Of a DNA stretch of 64,000 nucleotides, positions 33,931-45,869 are shown one piece after another (the stretch's first letter is position 1; the number at the start of each line of letters is the position of its first letter). The stretch covers positions 11,271,759 to 11,335,758 of the forward strand of contig NC_053118.1 of NCBI RefSeq assembly GCF_010015445.1, read 5' to 3'. The notes below the pieces were generated by a model. The model was not told the DNA's origin. It searched no databases and was given only the letters and a program-made list of their open reading frames with translations. A program made the position numbers and the translations under genes. This DNA comes from Perca fluviatilis (lineage: Eukaryota; Chordata; Actinopteri; Perciformes; Percidae).

Positions 33931-34854
33931 TGTGTGTTAAAATAGGTTCAAACTAAACAATTAATTGAAATAATGTAAGAGAAGTCCAATGGGGAACAAT
34001 GGAATGTAACTAAAGTGGTTTTGAAGCTTCTGAGGAAACGAAAATAAAAAATAAGTATATAAAAACTATGTACATTTAATGTACAATGTATATAAAAATA
34101 TAAAAAAAAAATGTAATACTGAATTATGTTTGGATTTTTCTTCAGGTAAATGTAAAGAGAAATAAATTGGATGCATTATCTATAAAATGTGGCATTTTTC
34201 CTCAGTTCCTAGTTGCTATCTAAAATATTAAACAACTTTGAATGAGAAAATATAGATTATTGCAATTTTAAACATTTATATGTTCTTACTTTTGGCCCTG
34301 AATCTGCCCGTGAAAGTGCTAAAACGGAAACTAAAAGTCAATGCTAATTATTTTTATCCTGGCAGAGTGCTTGTTAAACCGCAACACTTTTGCCTACAAC
34401 CCAAGAGAACTAAAACAGGGAACTGTTGCTATTGTTTGAGGCATATGGAAATTGCCATAGGTGAATATCACAAAATAAGGAATCGATATCATAAAATGAA
34501 GCAACTGAAAATGGAAGTTGGATTTTGATTTACAGTAAAGGAAATGTACAGCACAGCATGTGCCATGCACGGCATATCATTTCAACTAGTGAGAAAGAGT
34601 TCAGCTGTACAATAAATATTAGTGGTGTGTAGAAAATGTGAGTACATATATATGGCACCAAAACATCTACCTTTCTGTTGTTGCTGTTATGCATAGAATC
34701 AGTCTAAAATGTCTGCTCTAATTGAGCCACTTACAGCGCTCCAACCCATGTATTATGAGCATGTTGCTGTTGTGCTGCTGTGTGTAAGAAAACCTTGTCA
34801 TTCCAACCTTTTCTAACATCAAGTAAATGACTATCTGATGACTAAATATATTTG
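33931..34854. other. AT-rich intergenic stretch
   Basis: Low-complexity A/T-rich DNA with an 82-codon chance frame at 34,280-34,528 that shows no family motif. Confidence 0.5.
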
Positions 34855-35140
34855 TATTGTTACTGCCACTGCTCATAATGCCAACGGATGTAATTACTAT
34901 GAATCCTATTGTATATATGTGTGTCGTCGTCCCAATCTGCAGTGTTAGATGGCGAGTCAGGTTCTGTCCGATGTTTCTGCCTGTTAAAAATAAGGTTTCC
35001 CTGGCCACTAAATGCTTGCTCTTGGGGAGAACTGTTGGGTCTCTGTAAATCATAAAGTGTGGTCTAGACCTACTCTACCTGTGAAGTGTCCCGAGATAAC
35101 TTCTGTTATGGTTTAAACACTGTGACTAAAATTGAGTACA
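34855..35140 (-). mobile_element. Interspersed repeat, same family as 3,966-4,257
   Basis: On the minus strand the order is CATAACAGAAGTTATCTCGG, GACACTTCACAGGTAGAGTA, GGTCTAGACCACACTTTATG, ACAGTTCTCCCCAAGAGCAA, then GGCAGAAACATCGGACAGAA. This parallels the nested unit in the first hAT-type element but extends further 3'. The AATTC start is not retained. Confidence 0.65.
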
Positions 35141-35600
35141 GGTTTAGAGAATTCTACCATGCATTAAACACTAGTTTGGACAAACTCAAGCAGAAATCTA
35201 TCTAGGTTTTCTCCTATAAACTTCACAATTCGCCACCTCCTGTGTGTCTGCGGCCGTCGGATGCTTGCTGGGCTCCGCTGGCGTGTCTGCGTCGCCCGAC
35301 TACTGTGTTCGCCTGGCATGAACCCAAGCGAGCGGAGCCTGGAGTATTCATTGCTCAACCTGGGTGAAGGTCAGAGAGTCCAGCCCTTCCCCGCTCCGCT
35401 CCCCAATGAGCAAACATATGGTCACGGAGCACCTTGAACATGTTTGGGTGACCAGAACTACTTGGCCCGAGTTGCCACAGCGGAAGAGACGAGAGGCGCC
35501 GAAGGAGGTTTTAAAGGCTCACCTTGCTAAAGCAGAACAAGGATAAGGAAGGGAGTACGAGGCATGCCAACAACAGTGGACATCATTCACTGGTCGCACG
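35141..35600. other. GC-rich unclassified segment
   Basis: GC content is clearly higher than in the neighbours from about 35,230 to 35,560, and both strands stay open for about 60 codons. The composition (GTCTGCGGCCGTCGGATGCT, CTCCGCTGGCGTGTCTGCGT) suggests a mobile-element remnant, next to a known repeat. I recognise no domain. Confidence 0.35.
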
Positions 35601-36199
35601 CACACAGGAAAGCCCATGTGAAGTCACCCAACTAGATATCTCTGTGATCCTCGTAGGCTGCCTCCTCCCTTGTTTCTGTTGATATAAATGTGTGTAATCA
35701 TAAGGTACAATATGATCACCCCGTTGTTCAAACAGCGGAGTCTCGTCTAATCGCTTCCACGTTTTCCTCAGTGTTAAGCTCATTAGTGGGTGACCTAAAG
35801 GCATGTAGGAGGAAAAAAAAAAAAAAGACAAGTGAGAAAGACAAAAAAAAAAAAAAATAACAAACATCTTTGGATAATGGATGCTTGCTGTTTTGAGACC
35901 GTAAAAATAAACAGGTCTGCGGCTTTGATAATGAATATGCTGTAAACATCAGTCCCAGAGTGTGAGTTTATCACAACGTCCAGCTAATAGCCCCGCTATA
36001 TTGTGTGTACGCGTGTGCATACTCATGTACAGTTATGTGTACGAGCATGCCTGCGTTTGAGTGCGTGTCATTGGATGTGTGTGTATTTGTCTTTGGGCAG
36101 GCTGAGGGTGTCTGTGTGTGTGTGTGTGTGTGGTGGGGGGGGGGGGAGGGTGGAGGATGATGACTCGCTGTTGGACTTTGTGAATGGGATGTGAGAGTG
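35601..36199. other. Intergenic stretch with simple repeats
   Basis: A-runs at 35,812-35,826 and 35,844-35,857, and a (GT)n plus G12 tract at 36,111-36,146 whose G run could form a quadruplex. Confidence 0.6.
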
Positions 36200-36360
36200 T
36201 CTCTGGTGTCTGAGTGTCTGGCCCAGGTGGCGACTGGAAGGCCGACTTCATTAGCCTTAAAGAGGAAACAAAGGAAGATGCATCGTAAAAAAGTGCCATC
36301 CCTCATCTGCGAGGCCACCGCCTGACACATTAGGAATCTGTATGCTCAATTAACCACTGG
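36200..36360. promoter_or_regulatory. Candidate conserved non-coding element
   Basis: Unique block (GACTTCATTAGCCTTAAAGA, GATGCATCGTAAAAAAGTGC, TGCTCAATTAACCACTGGCA) next to a microsatellite. Texture-based. Confidence 0.25.
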
Positions 36361-36368
36361 CAGGCTCA

Positions 36369-36374
<6 letters not shown>

Positions 36375-36419
<45 letters not shown>
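36375..36419. repeat. (CT)n microsatellite
   Basis: About 22 uninterrupted pyrimidine dinucleotide units. Confidence 0.95.
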
Positions 36420-36421
<2 letters not shown>

Positions 36422-37294
36422 CTGATCAAACAGTGCAAGCTGGAGCAATCACACTGGACTGGAGCAAGACTTAATACACCGCATGTTTACGAAGCTATTT
36501 TGTACCATTTGCAGTAAAGAGGAGCATACAAACTTGAGAATCCTTTTTTTTTCCCCGTGTGGAATACATGTAAAAAAAAAAATAAAAATCATTACAACCC
36601 AACCTTTTTTTGCAGAAGATTCAACAATTTGTCACATCCTTGATTAAACGAAGCAAATCTTGTTGATTGCACTGAAAATGCTTTCGAAACCTTCCTCCAT
36701 AAATTCCACCACTGTCTCGTTGCAGGAGGAAGAGGATAATCAGATGCCCGGGAGGACGGGAAATCGCGTGCCAAAAAACACATTACTCCTTGAATTCCAA
36801 TTTGCACGTGAGTTCTATTATTAGAACGTCTGTTTCAGCAAAGTGTGGTAGGTAATTTACACGGGATTTTTTTGTGTATTACAAATTAAAAACATGGCAG
36901 AGTGACACAAGAGATATAATTACAGAGTTTCTCTTTTTCTTTCTAACTTCACCCCAGATTTGTTTCTTCATTTTCAAACTTTTTATTCTTCAGGCCCAAC
37001 CGACTCTGACTCAAATGACACACATGTGCGGTGGTGACCCGCGTTACAGACGTTAATGTGTGAAATCAGGTTGCTCTTTCATGAGTGTTCATATAATGCA
37101 TCATTAAGCAAATGTGTCAAATAAAAGTATTTGGAAACATCATCTTTATCGTGGAGGACTACAGATGGAAAGTAGCATAATGCTAAATCTGGTGCAGCCA
37201 TCTTTTTAATGTAACTGCACATTGTCCTGCTAAATAAACTAAACTAAACATGGACCACAATCTTGACCCCAGTTTTCCCCTTTCATCAACGTGA

Positions 37295-37298
<4 letters not shown>
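36420..37298. other. Intergenic stretch
   Basis: Unique, AT-rich; no gene or element is recognised. Confidence 0.5.

Positions 37299-37380
<82 letters not shown>
37299..37380. repeat. (AC)41 microsatellite
   Basis: Eighty-two uninterrupted bases of alternating A and C, the longest CA-type array here; it can adopt left-handed DNA and should be highly variable. Confidence 0.98.
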
Positions 37381-37381
<1 letters not shown>

Positions 37382-37503
37382 AGCCTTCCCCACTATTTCC
37401 TGTCTTGAACTATGTGGCAACCTGACGATTGTTATCTTCCCATGCACCTCCTGTGGAAAATGACAAAGTGCAACAAGGACCTGTCTGAGGTGGGCTTTTG
37501 GGT

Positions 37504-37539
<36 letters not shown>

Positions 37540-37556
37540 GTGTGGGGGGGGGGGGG
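37504..37556. repeat. (GT)n followed by G13
   Basis: About 17 GT units, TGTGT, then thirteen G. Confidence 0.95.
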
Positions 37557-37778
37557 TCGCTGTGATACGCATCAGCCTTTGATTAACGAGGTGAGCTAGA
37601 CACTCTTTCAAATCACATGGGGTCACGGCTTAGGAGGCCTCCATCCAACACGTCGCCACACTTCACAGGGCCAACTTCTTTTTAATATCGGACCCGCCCC
37701 CTTTCTCTCTCCTCTGTCCCCCTTCTGTCCCACCCCCCCCCCACCCCCCCCTTGCCTCTCTTTTTGACTTCTATCAGA

Positions 37779-38080
37779 GAGATGAAAAATGGCATGCAGC
37801 TGGCCGAGTACTTCCTTCCCCTTGTCGGGGTCAGCAGTTCACTATGCTGATGGAGACCCTCACACCTTCATTAATAAGAGTCCCCCTGCACTCACACAGG
37901 TCGCTTCGCTGCATCGCTGGACGCTCATCACTCCTACCTTTTGTCTGGATTTCCTATCATTACATTCCTCCGTCGCTGCATGAGCCAGTGATTATTTTGC
38001 CGATGACTGACAGCTGCTGTTTTTCATTTTTGGTATTTTAGCCAGCCGGCTGACGTTGAACATTGAATCCCTGACCTTAT
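37779..38080. promoter_or_regulatory. Candidate conserved non-coding element
   Basis: A block of balanced composition after a C-rich tract (37,730-37,751). It includes ACCTTCATTAATAAGAGTCC and GAGCCAGTGATTATTTTGCC. Short frames on the plus strand overlap in two phases and show no family motif, so coding is unlikely. Confidence 0.33.
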
Positions 38081-39269
38081 GTCAATATGGTTAAACCCCC
38101 GTGAAAACCACCCTATGTCAAAGAATCTTACAAATCAAACACTATTCCCCCCCCTCCCAAAAAAAAAAAACCTATATTTTCAACATGCTCATGAGTTTTG
38201 AATAAAAGTAACACATGTGAGCATTACTCATTATTGCATGTGGCTTTGTGTTGGGCTTTTAAAAGGGGATGTTTTAAGTTTTTTCGGGCTGTCAACATCA
38301 GTTGCTCACTTGGGTTAAACCACTTAAGTCAGTTTGGGATCAAAAAGCAGCACAGCCTCCAACACAGCCTCCTAATGGGACTTTAAGATCTTTAATCTTC
38401 ATAAAAAAAATGACTAAAATAAAACTTTTTCTTTTTCATAAAGAAGAATGTTATGAGACAACTATTGAATACATCCTACTCTATAATAAGTGTTTTGATG
38501 TCTGCTTTATTGGCAGTGTAGAGCAGAATGGATTGACAGCAGAGGCCAGGCTGGTCAGGTTTGGAGTGTGCTCAAAAAAAGAGGCGCTAATCATAATGCT
38601 GAGGTAGGCTTGTTGAGCTGCTAATTACCTCCATTATGAAGATGCTCAGTGACTGATCAGAGGCGCCTCAGTGTATACGTGTGTGTGTGTGTGTGTGTGT
38701 GTTTGTGTGTTTGTGTCTGTCTCTGTGTGTGTGCGTCTGTGTATATAAGTGTGTATACTGGTCTGTGCCGATTAAGAGGAGGATTAGCCGTCCAGCCATC
38801 CTGAGGAGGGAGGCAACCAGGGGGGTACGGGGATAGAGGTGGGGGGAGTGATGGGAAGAGGAGGGGGGGGGGTGTCCCCCTCCTGGAGACGAGCCCTGAC
38901 CTTCTCATTTCATCCTCATTAGTATCTCATGTCAACAGAGCAGCCACTCCTTAATCATCTGCTATCATCCCAGGCCTACACACACACACACACTGATAAA
39001 CACAAACTGGCACGCGGGCTACTTTTACAAACAGAAACGTCCTGTATATTCATCCATGAAAGAAATATTTTACATGAAGCGGAAGTGATGCTCCATATTA
39101 ATATAATTTTTCTTCCAAAATAATCAGACAAACTTCTAAAAAGTACAATAGCAATAATTCTGCAGTAAGTGTGTTAAAAAATGGTACCAAAATAACTCAA
39201 GTGATTTCTCCTTTTTTTTTTATATTATTTTTCTATACACCACATAACAACTCCAACAATGCATACAAT
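38081..39269. other. Intergenic stretch with (GT)n at 38,679-38,705
   Basis: Unique DNA with a GT microsatellite, G-rich runs near 38,840-38,875 and a small CA repeat at 38,979-38,992. A 100-codon frame at 38,302-38,607 has no motif. Confidence 0.5.
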
Positions 39270-39560
39270 GCTTATGGGATGGTGTGGCGGACAGCAGCAC
39301 GGCTGCGTGGCAGAGGGTGGGCTCGTCTGTCTGTGTCGGCCCCGGTGCCACGGAGGCCCCAGCAGGGTCGGGGGGAGCGGGGGCTCAGGGTGCCAGCACA
39401 AATGAGCTCCATTCATTTCCCCACTTCGGCATATGGTGGCCCATTGTCCTCGGCCACAGAGGCAGAAGTGATGCAATTTGTTGGCATGTCCTGTCATTTC
39501 ACAAACTGCCCATCCCACTGAGGCCCTGGCCAGCAGAAGACAAGCAAGGGCAGCTTGTTG
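39270..39560. promoter_or_regulatory. GC-rich unique block, open in several frames
   Basis: GC content is high at 39,300-39,400, followed by GAGCTCCATTCATTTCCCCA and ATTTGTTGGCATGTCCTGTC. Both strands are open for over 100 codons but in overlapping phases, and no splice-bounded exon or protein motif is evident. A regulatory block is more likely than an exon, but an exon cannot be excluded. Confidence 0.28.
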
Positions 39561-40262
39561 TTCCACCCGATCCACACCATAACATCAAATGGTAGCAACA
39601 GATCACACACCCCCATACATTATAAAGCCATATGCAGTAAAGATTTTGATGTAGAGAAGAATAAGTAAGAAACAACAGGATCAATCAGAGAAAATCTTCC
39701 AGACGATTATAATATACAGTATCTGTGTCAATCCCTGTTGTTTTTTAGGTTATAACAAAAGCTTATCCTTATTCACAGAATAAGATTTAGTCAGATCTAG
39801 GCATTAAGACATTATAGCCTCCTTATTTGCGTCATGGTATGCAAAGACATCAGCTTCGGCAAAACAGCACATATAGAAAAACAACAAAATACTGCACTTG
39901 AAAATGAAATCAAAACCAACGTAGAAAGGATAAACAGTGAAACCTCAGGTTTATGAGTGAGAGTGAACTGGGCAGCCTGTTCCTGGTTTCACTATGCCAA
40001 GCATGAAGCTGCTGTCTGACAGGAGAGAGGAAGGAGTCTTGTTTAACTTCCTGAAAAAAGCAAACTTTTGACATAAAGTGCAACATATAACCAATGCAGC
40101 AGCAGAAAGAAAGAAGTGTCTAGACATGACTGCATTTAGGTCAGACGGAGGAAAACATATGATCACACAGTCATGCACAAAACGATGGTAGTATATAGTG
40201 TTGACAGGCGTTTGGACTGCGGGGTCAAAAGTCACTGAACCCATTCCACGCTGACATGTGTG

Positions 40263-40263
<1 letters not shown>
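39561..40263. other. Intergenic stretch without recognised feature
   Basis: Unique DNA only. Confidence 0.5.

Positions 40264-40336
<73 letters not shown>
40264..40336. repeat. (TG)36 microsatellite
   Basis: Seventy-three uninterrupted alternating bases. Confidence 0.98.
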
Positions 40337-40339
<3 letters not shown>

Positions 40340-40433
40340 GCATCCCTGCTTCACACCGTGGTTTCACTCAATACTGGCCGTGTCAGTTGGAGGTTTGGCG
40401 GTCATTGCCCGCACAGCGTGCAACCACACCCTG

Positions 40434-40438
<5 letters not shown>

Positions 40439-40514
<76 letters not shown>
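40439..40514. repeat. (TC)38 microsatellite
   Basis: Seventy-six uninterrupted pyrimidines in TC units, 102 bp after the TG array; a mirror-symmetric tract able to form triplex DNA. Confidence 0.98.
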
Positions 40515-40517
<3 letters not shown>

Positions 40518-41540
40518 TGCACGCTCTCTCGGCGTGTGACGGGAACGTGGGCTTCACACTGAGCTCCTGAGAAGAAATCAACAGAGGGGAGCAACCTTCA
40601 GACAGAAGTCAACTTCACTTCAGCCACTCTGAAGATTGATGACGTTGGTCCTGGTTTCAGTGGGTGTATAAGAAACAAGTGGCCCTCAGAGACTCATTAC
40701 ATCTCTGCAAGATTTGGACAATAGAGTGACACTGCTCCTGATTACCAGATTCATCATTTGTATAGGTCTGGGTGGCTCTTTCACAAATATCAGCTGGAGA
40801 ACTGTACCAAAATTTGTCATGTCCTGTACTGTTAAAAAAACAAAACGTAATGACGGCAAATGACGTAATGCACTTTGGTTTATTTGTCACACGTAAGACA
40901 TGCAAAAAACAGTCAGATAATCCATCTTCGTCCCACACAAACATTCAACCAGGCTAGCTGTGGTCCATCTAATACCTCAATCACATCCCTGACCTCAATC
41001 CTGCCCCCCCACCCTGTTCGTTCAGCCACCATGCTGCGGTAAACCGAGATCCCTCTCCAGCCTATCCTTAACCCCATTTGTACCCTCCTCCCCCTCCTAC
41101 CCCCCCTCCCCAACCTGTCAGGGACCGGCTTCCCATGTCCATCAGCGGGTGATGGATGAGGTGGAAGGTCGTCACCCCACTCTCCAGAGTTCACCGATCC
41201 TATCAGCCATGCAGACACCTCCAAATCATAGTGGGGGACGTTACTGAAATTATACATTTAGGAAGAGCAACCTGGAACACAGATGTGTTGCTTTGCAGAA
41301 TTAGTTTTGAGAGAGATGTGTCATCGACAATAAGTCATACTTCTGAATTTCATCAGCTGTCAACCATTTCTGATGTGATTTTCCAAGGAAACCATGCAGG
41401 AGGGAGGTTTTGGAGTCATGAGTAAGCTCTTTTTTTGACCGTTTATATATGTGTTTAAAAGCATAATCCACATATTAGGCATTGCACTCCTATAACGTTT
41501 TCAGAATCACTTTTTTGTATATATATATATATATATATAT
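40515..41540. other. Intergenic stretch, (TA)n at 41,519-41,540
   Basis: Unique DNA with a C-rich part at 41,004-41,012 and 41,085-41,110. No gene evidence. Confidence 0.5.
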
Positions 41541-41936
41541 CAAAATTGGTGCAGCAGAACCAGAGACATTGTGTCATTTATTCCACTCATTCCTATTCCT
41601 TGCTAAAAACCGGCCGCCTAAATTACCCACAATTCAACTTGGCTGTCAATACTTTGGTCGGAGGTTCAGGTGTGTGTTATGCTAGTGGCTGCTAATGTAG
41701 CATTGAGCCGCTGGCCTAAAGCAGGATTGTGGAGCGGGCTACAGAGGTCTGGTAAGCTCAACTCTTTCTAACTCCACATCCCTCCACATTTTTTTCTTTT
41801 TCAAACATGATGTCACTCGACATCACTTTATCAAACCTACAAAAGGCTTTATACAAATTATTTCACAAATGCAGTACTCCCCAAGACCAATCAACAGATT
41901 TTGATGTGTAATATTGGTGGAGTTCCCCTTTAAATT
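41541..41936 (+). mobile_element. Interspersed repeat of percomorph type
   Basis: The segments GCAGCAGAACCAGAGACATT, TTTATTCCACTCATTCCTAT, GTGTGTTATGCTAGTGGCTG, TAGCATTGAGCCGCTGGCCT and TTTTGATGTGTAATATTGGT, ending in GGAGTTCCCCTTTAAA, follow the order of a very common repeat I remember from such fishes. No ends or target duplication could be fixed. Confidence 0.55.
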
Positions 41937-42539
41937 ATTTGCATGGTTTCTGAAGTACATACTAAATCTTGTGTTATTTAACTTTCTCTTGGTCCAGATT
42001 CTGTAGAGATCATACAAAGTGGCAATGAAACAGTCTGCACAAGTAAAGGATTGCTTAGTGTGTTAGAATTTTCTAGTAGTGTGAACTGTGAAGTGTGAAG
42101 ATTTACTGAATTTTCCTAACGACAAGGCTTCTTTTAAAATAGATAACCGACACTAGAAACTAGAAAAATAGAAATGATTTCCCAAAAGTGATTTTCCGTA
42201 AAACACAATGAAATTTGATTGCACCCTGGTATAAACTAGTGCAGTGTCTCACCCCTGACTGACCTTAAATTGCCTCTCGATGCCCACGGCGCTGTAGGAA
42301 AAACAGTAGTCCTATTGGCTCATTTCACATATGTCCTGGTAAACAAAGCTGAGGAAAACGGAGATGGCAAACTCAGATCCTGCATAAGTCTGTCCCTAGT
42401 TTTTTCAGCTACAGAGCCCCGGGGCATGCAAAAGGAAGATGTGTTTACTCTCACTCATATCATTCAGTCAGAGGGAGATTGATATACTATAAAGATGCAT
42501 GCAAAAAAACAATACACAATAGTGTGAAGCCCCGCCACT
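41937..42539. other. Intergenic stretch without recognised feature
   Basis: Unique; only chance frames. Confidence 0.5.
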
Positions 42540-42860
42540 GACAGGGGCATAGATCAATGTTATTTCCCGCTTTTGCAAAAATACCTAATTCCCCTTATTT
42601 AATCAAGCGTCCACCCTCCTCGGACTGATTTATGATACCCGCTACCTTTATGAGTACCTGTTTCATTTTCTTGTCTCTGCTCTGACACCTAAAGTGATAG
42701 GAATTTTATGCTTTTGATAACAATATGAGTTTCACTTTGGCCCAGAATTCATGGCCCTGTCAATGGCCAATAAATAACAGCAGCGGAAACATTCACAAGC
42801 CTCCACAACAAAGCATTCATCCAATGGGATTTACCTTGGGATGGAAGCAGAAAAGATGGA
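42540..42860. promoter_or_regulatory. Candidate conserved non-coding element
   Basis: Contains GGACTGATTTATGATACCCG, TTATGCTTTTGATAACAATA and TCAATGGCCAATAAATAACA, a mix of homeobox-like and CCAAT-like words in unique sequence. Texture-based. Confidence 0.33.
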
Positions 42861-42871
42861 GCTATGAATAG

Positions 42872-42872
<1 letters not shown>

Positions 42873-42914
<42 letters not shown>
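42873..42914. repeat. (AG)n microsatellite
   Basis: About 21 AG units, then a G-rich stretch. Confidence 0.95.
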
Positions 42915-42918
<4 letters not shown>

Positions 42919-43739
42919 GGGGGGGACAGCACAGGAGGTGACGAGGAACGCAAGATCAGAGTAAAAGGTCATGTCAGCGAGCGTGAAAGTGCAAAATGTT
43001 TTCTGGTGTCGCCTCGTCAGGATTCATAATTGGTGTGCTGTCATATGAGCATTTTGATAATGTCACATGAACATAAATGCCATGCTGTGACACACTGTTG
43101 TTCAGCTATCATAAGTATGTACAGCAGCGGAGCTCAAACATTTTCATGTCACGGACCCTCAAGTTAAAAATCATTACAGGTCAAGGACCCCCATTTGACT
43201 TTATCCCATGTTGTTGGTATAGTTAGGATTTTTACTGCCTGCGCTCTGTCCTCAACTCAGTTTGTTTTCACTCTTTAAAGTTGAAATCCTAAACATTTCA
43301 ATGAACTCAAACCAGGTTTTTATATTATTTATTGTTTTGCATTTTGTCTGCAATAGCAATTCAATGAGTTTAAATAGGAGACTGTCCCCAAAAAAAGAAC
43401 GACAGCATCAGTTGTTTCAGCAAGTGCCCCACAAGGATGTCAATGTTGATAATAATGCTTGAGTGACAAAGCTCTCAAGTTGCCATATGACGGAAACAAC
43501 ACATCCTCGTACCTAAACAACATTACAGGTCTATTTCAAACACTCCCAAAACAACACATACAACTTTTCTATGTAGTGCTGCATAGTGGCGGTTTAATCA
43601 TGTGGCCATATCAATGTGACCATGGAGAAAATGCTGTTAAGTGGAACTAGTTAAGTTAAGGCAACAAAAGTACATCGTTAGGGGTTTAGGGTTAGGCTTA
43701 GTAATACATCAGGGACTGGCTTAAAATGAGTGACCTAAA
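42915..43739. other. Intergenic stretch; possible old repeat at 43,130-43,210
   Basis: The part CAGCGGAGCTCAAACATTTT, CACGGACCCTCAAGTT, AAGGACCCCCATTT looks like one end of a hAT-type repeat related in style to the CAGGG family, but the other end was not found. Confidence 0.35.
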
Positions 43740-44766
43740 ACTACTCAAATGATGATGTGACGTTATGGACGTCGTTGTCCATAAAATTCAGTTAATTCCT
43801 TAACGACAGTTGACTTTTGGTTTTGCATGGGACACAAATCCCAGTCTCCTGAGTGAAAATCCTGTGTTTGTTTAACATTCCTCATTTTAACCAGAAGTAG
43901 TAGTTTCAACCCTAGTCTATATCCACGACGTTCCATTTCCGGGATTGCCGGATTGTCGGATTTCACTCATTTTGGCCGGATGTCCGTTACCTTCCGCTTT
44001 TCTTTGTGTTGTAATTTTAAACTCTGATAGAATTCTGAGGACTATGGTTAACTGCTCCTCAGATCTCTGCAGGGTAAATCCAGACAGCTAGCTAGACTAT
44101 CTGTCCAATCTGAGTTTTCTGTTGCACGACTAAAACAACTTTTGAACGTACACATGTTCCACCAAAACAAGTTCCTTCCCGAGGCTATTTTGCTGTGGCA
44201 CCATTGCTCTGCCCGGTGTTTAGCACCACCCAAGACGATTGTGATTGGTTTAAAGAAATGCCAATAAACCAGACCACGTTTTTTCACATCCTGGAATTCA
44301 ATTTGGACTAGCCAGACCTTCCTTCGCAGCGCTGTGGAGCAGGGTCTGGCAGAGCAGGGACTATTTCAACCCAAACCACACTGTTTCCCGAAACTCCCGA
44401 CCAAACTACTCCAAAGAAATGACCATGACCTTAATAAAAATTAAGGTCATGGGTGGGCTTACGCTTCCGTGACACGTGGGAATAACGGGACAGTTAAAGA
44501 ACAATGCAACTTTAGGAAACGTGACAAGCGGGACATGAACCCCAGTCTCCTGGGTGAAAGTCCTATGTTTGACCCATCCACCACCCCATCCAACCTCCTT
44601 ACGCGGAATTTCGGCCTTACATATTACTTGCTAAACCCCGTTTAGCTGCCTGCTCTCCCCGGTATGTTATACAGACACGCTGAAGGTCGCCATTTCCGTG
44701 GCTTCAGACGCTGACAGCCACTGTCCAAACGTCCTTATTTTAAGAGTTCAGAGTGAGAACGGGTTG
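43740..44766 (+). mobile_element. hAT-family element, copy 3, split by a nested element
   Basis: Two parts (about 43,740-43,912 and 44,373-44,766) show the family's marker words: GGGACACAAATCCCAGTCTC, GAGTGAAAATCCTGTGTTTG, and again ACATGAACCCCAGTCTCCTG, GGGTGAAAGTCCTATGTTTG, ACCCATCCACCACCCCATCC. The right end GAGTGAGAACGGGTTG (to 44,766) resembles the terminal CCGGGTTG of copy 1. The marker word occurs twice, so the copy carries an internal duplication. The left end was not found. Confidence 0.6.
43913..44363 (-). mobile_element. Non-autonomous DNA element ('TAGTC' family), copy 2, nested
   Basis: This 451-bp element begins TAGTCTATATCCACGACGTT and ends GAGCAGGGACTA. TTTCAACCC flanks it on both sides (43,904-43,912 and 44,364-44,372), a perfect 9-bp target duplication. 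It is the reverse complement of the copy at 25,063-25,569. The ends share only about five inverted bases (TAGTC/GACTA). The 9-bp duplication excludes Tc1 and piggyBac and fits Mutator-like or, less well, hAT elements. No transposase. Confidence 0.88.
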
Positions 44767-45869
44767 AATTCTCACATTTGTTCTTACCACCACTAAATCC
44801 TAACACACCCCAAGAGGCTTTAAATGCCTACTGTAAGAACAGACAAACATCTTCATTCATCTCTAACCCGACTGCTTTCTCCCACAAAACCAGCTTTCTG
44901 CACCGTCTCCTCCGCCGTTGTCTAATCGCTCAGTGGCTGTTAAAAAAAAAGTGTGAGAAAGTACAGTAATAGACCAAACATTCTCATATGCATATGAAAA
45001 ATGATCTCACTAATGGGGCCCAGAGGGGTTAGGCAGATTTATATTGACACGTCACACATTCCATTGACAAATTGGCCGTTACTGCGTGGTTGCCAAAAAC
45101 CTTCTGGTTACCTAGGCGATGACATTAAACTGAGTGAAAATGGCTCTTGACGTGTGATAAAATCAAACAAAGATGACACACTGTACCAGACGACCAAATC
45201 TAAGGAACAGGAAGTCAAATGTCACGCATCTCAAAAGAAAGTTGCTGTAAACTGTGGTTATGGAGACTATAACGAATCACTGCCCAACCCCAAAGGTCTC
45301 TTTGTTCCAACCCCTCCTGGTCCTCACTTAGTGAATATTATGGGTCTGAGTGAAAGGAGGGAGAGAGAGATGTTTGTGTGTGTCGCTACTTGAGCCCTGT
45401 GTGTGTTTGGCACATGGGCCTCAAAAGAGTGCAAAGAAAAGAAAAGGCCTGGTCACGACAAGAATTCTGTGCTAAAGGGGTGTGAACTGGCACAGACTCT
45501 TGGCATGGGCACGATGCATGGTGGGATGGCAGCGCACAGGAGCCTCCTGACAGACACAGAAGCTGCTTGGGGCCAAACTATCGTCTCAGTGGGGCCACAG
45601 AAGAAGACGGGAGGGAGACCAGATCAGAAGCAGAGGGGAAAATTGAGACAGATTTTCTTGCAGGTGTTGAGATAATAGACGGACAAATGGTCTAATTGTT
45701 GGAGCATTTTGGAAGCGTCGAGTGGGGGAGGGGCTAAGATGGGTCAGAGATCACAGAGTAGCAGGATTTGAATTACAAAGGCAAGCAAGTTGATGTATGC
45801 AAACCTGCAAACCATGACAGACACAAGTCTTTCATTTTTTTCAATTTGTGGACTCTTACCATACCATCC
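44767..45869. other. Intergenic stretch without recognised element
   Basis: Unique DNA with chance frames up to about 90 codons. At 45,095-45,121 GGTTGCCAAAAACC is followed by GGTTACCTAGGCGATG, weakly similar to RFX X-box halves. Confidence 0.45.

Noticed and set aside
39171..39595. GC-rich frames above 100 codons in three phases
   Set aside because: The phases overlap on both strands and none shows a motif or splice-bounded exon. Treated as a non-coding block.
40256..40594. Long frames of alternating C-V, S-L or R-E residues
   Set aside because: They are translations of the (TG)n and (TC)n microsatellites. The same applies to frames at 36.0-36.3, 37.2-37.6 and 33.1-33.5 kb.
45095..45121. 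A pair of RFX-like half sites
   Set aside because: Match to the X-box consensus is weak on both, far weaker than at 53,055; likely chance.
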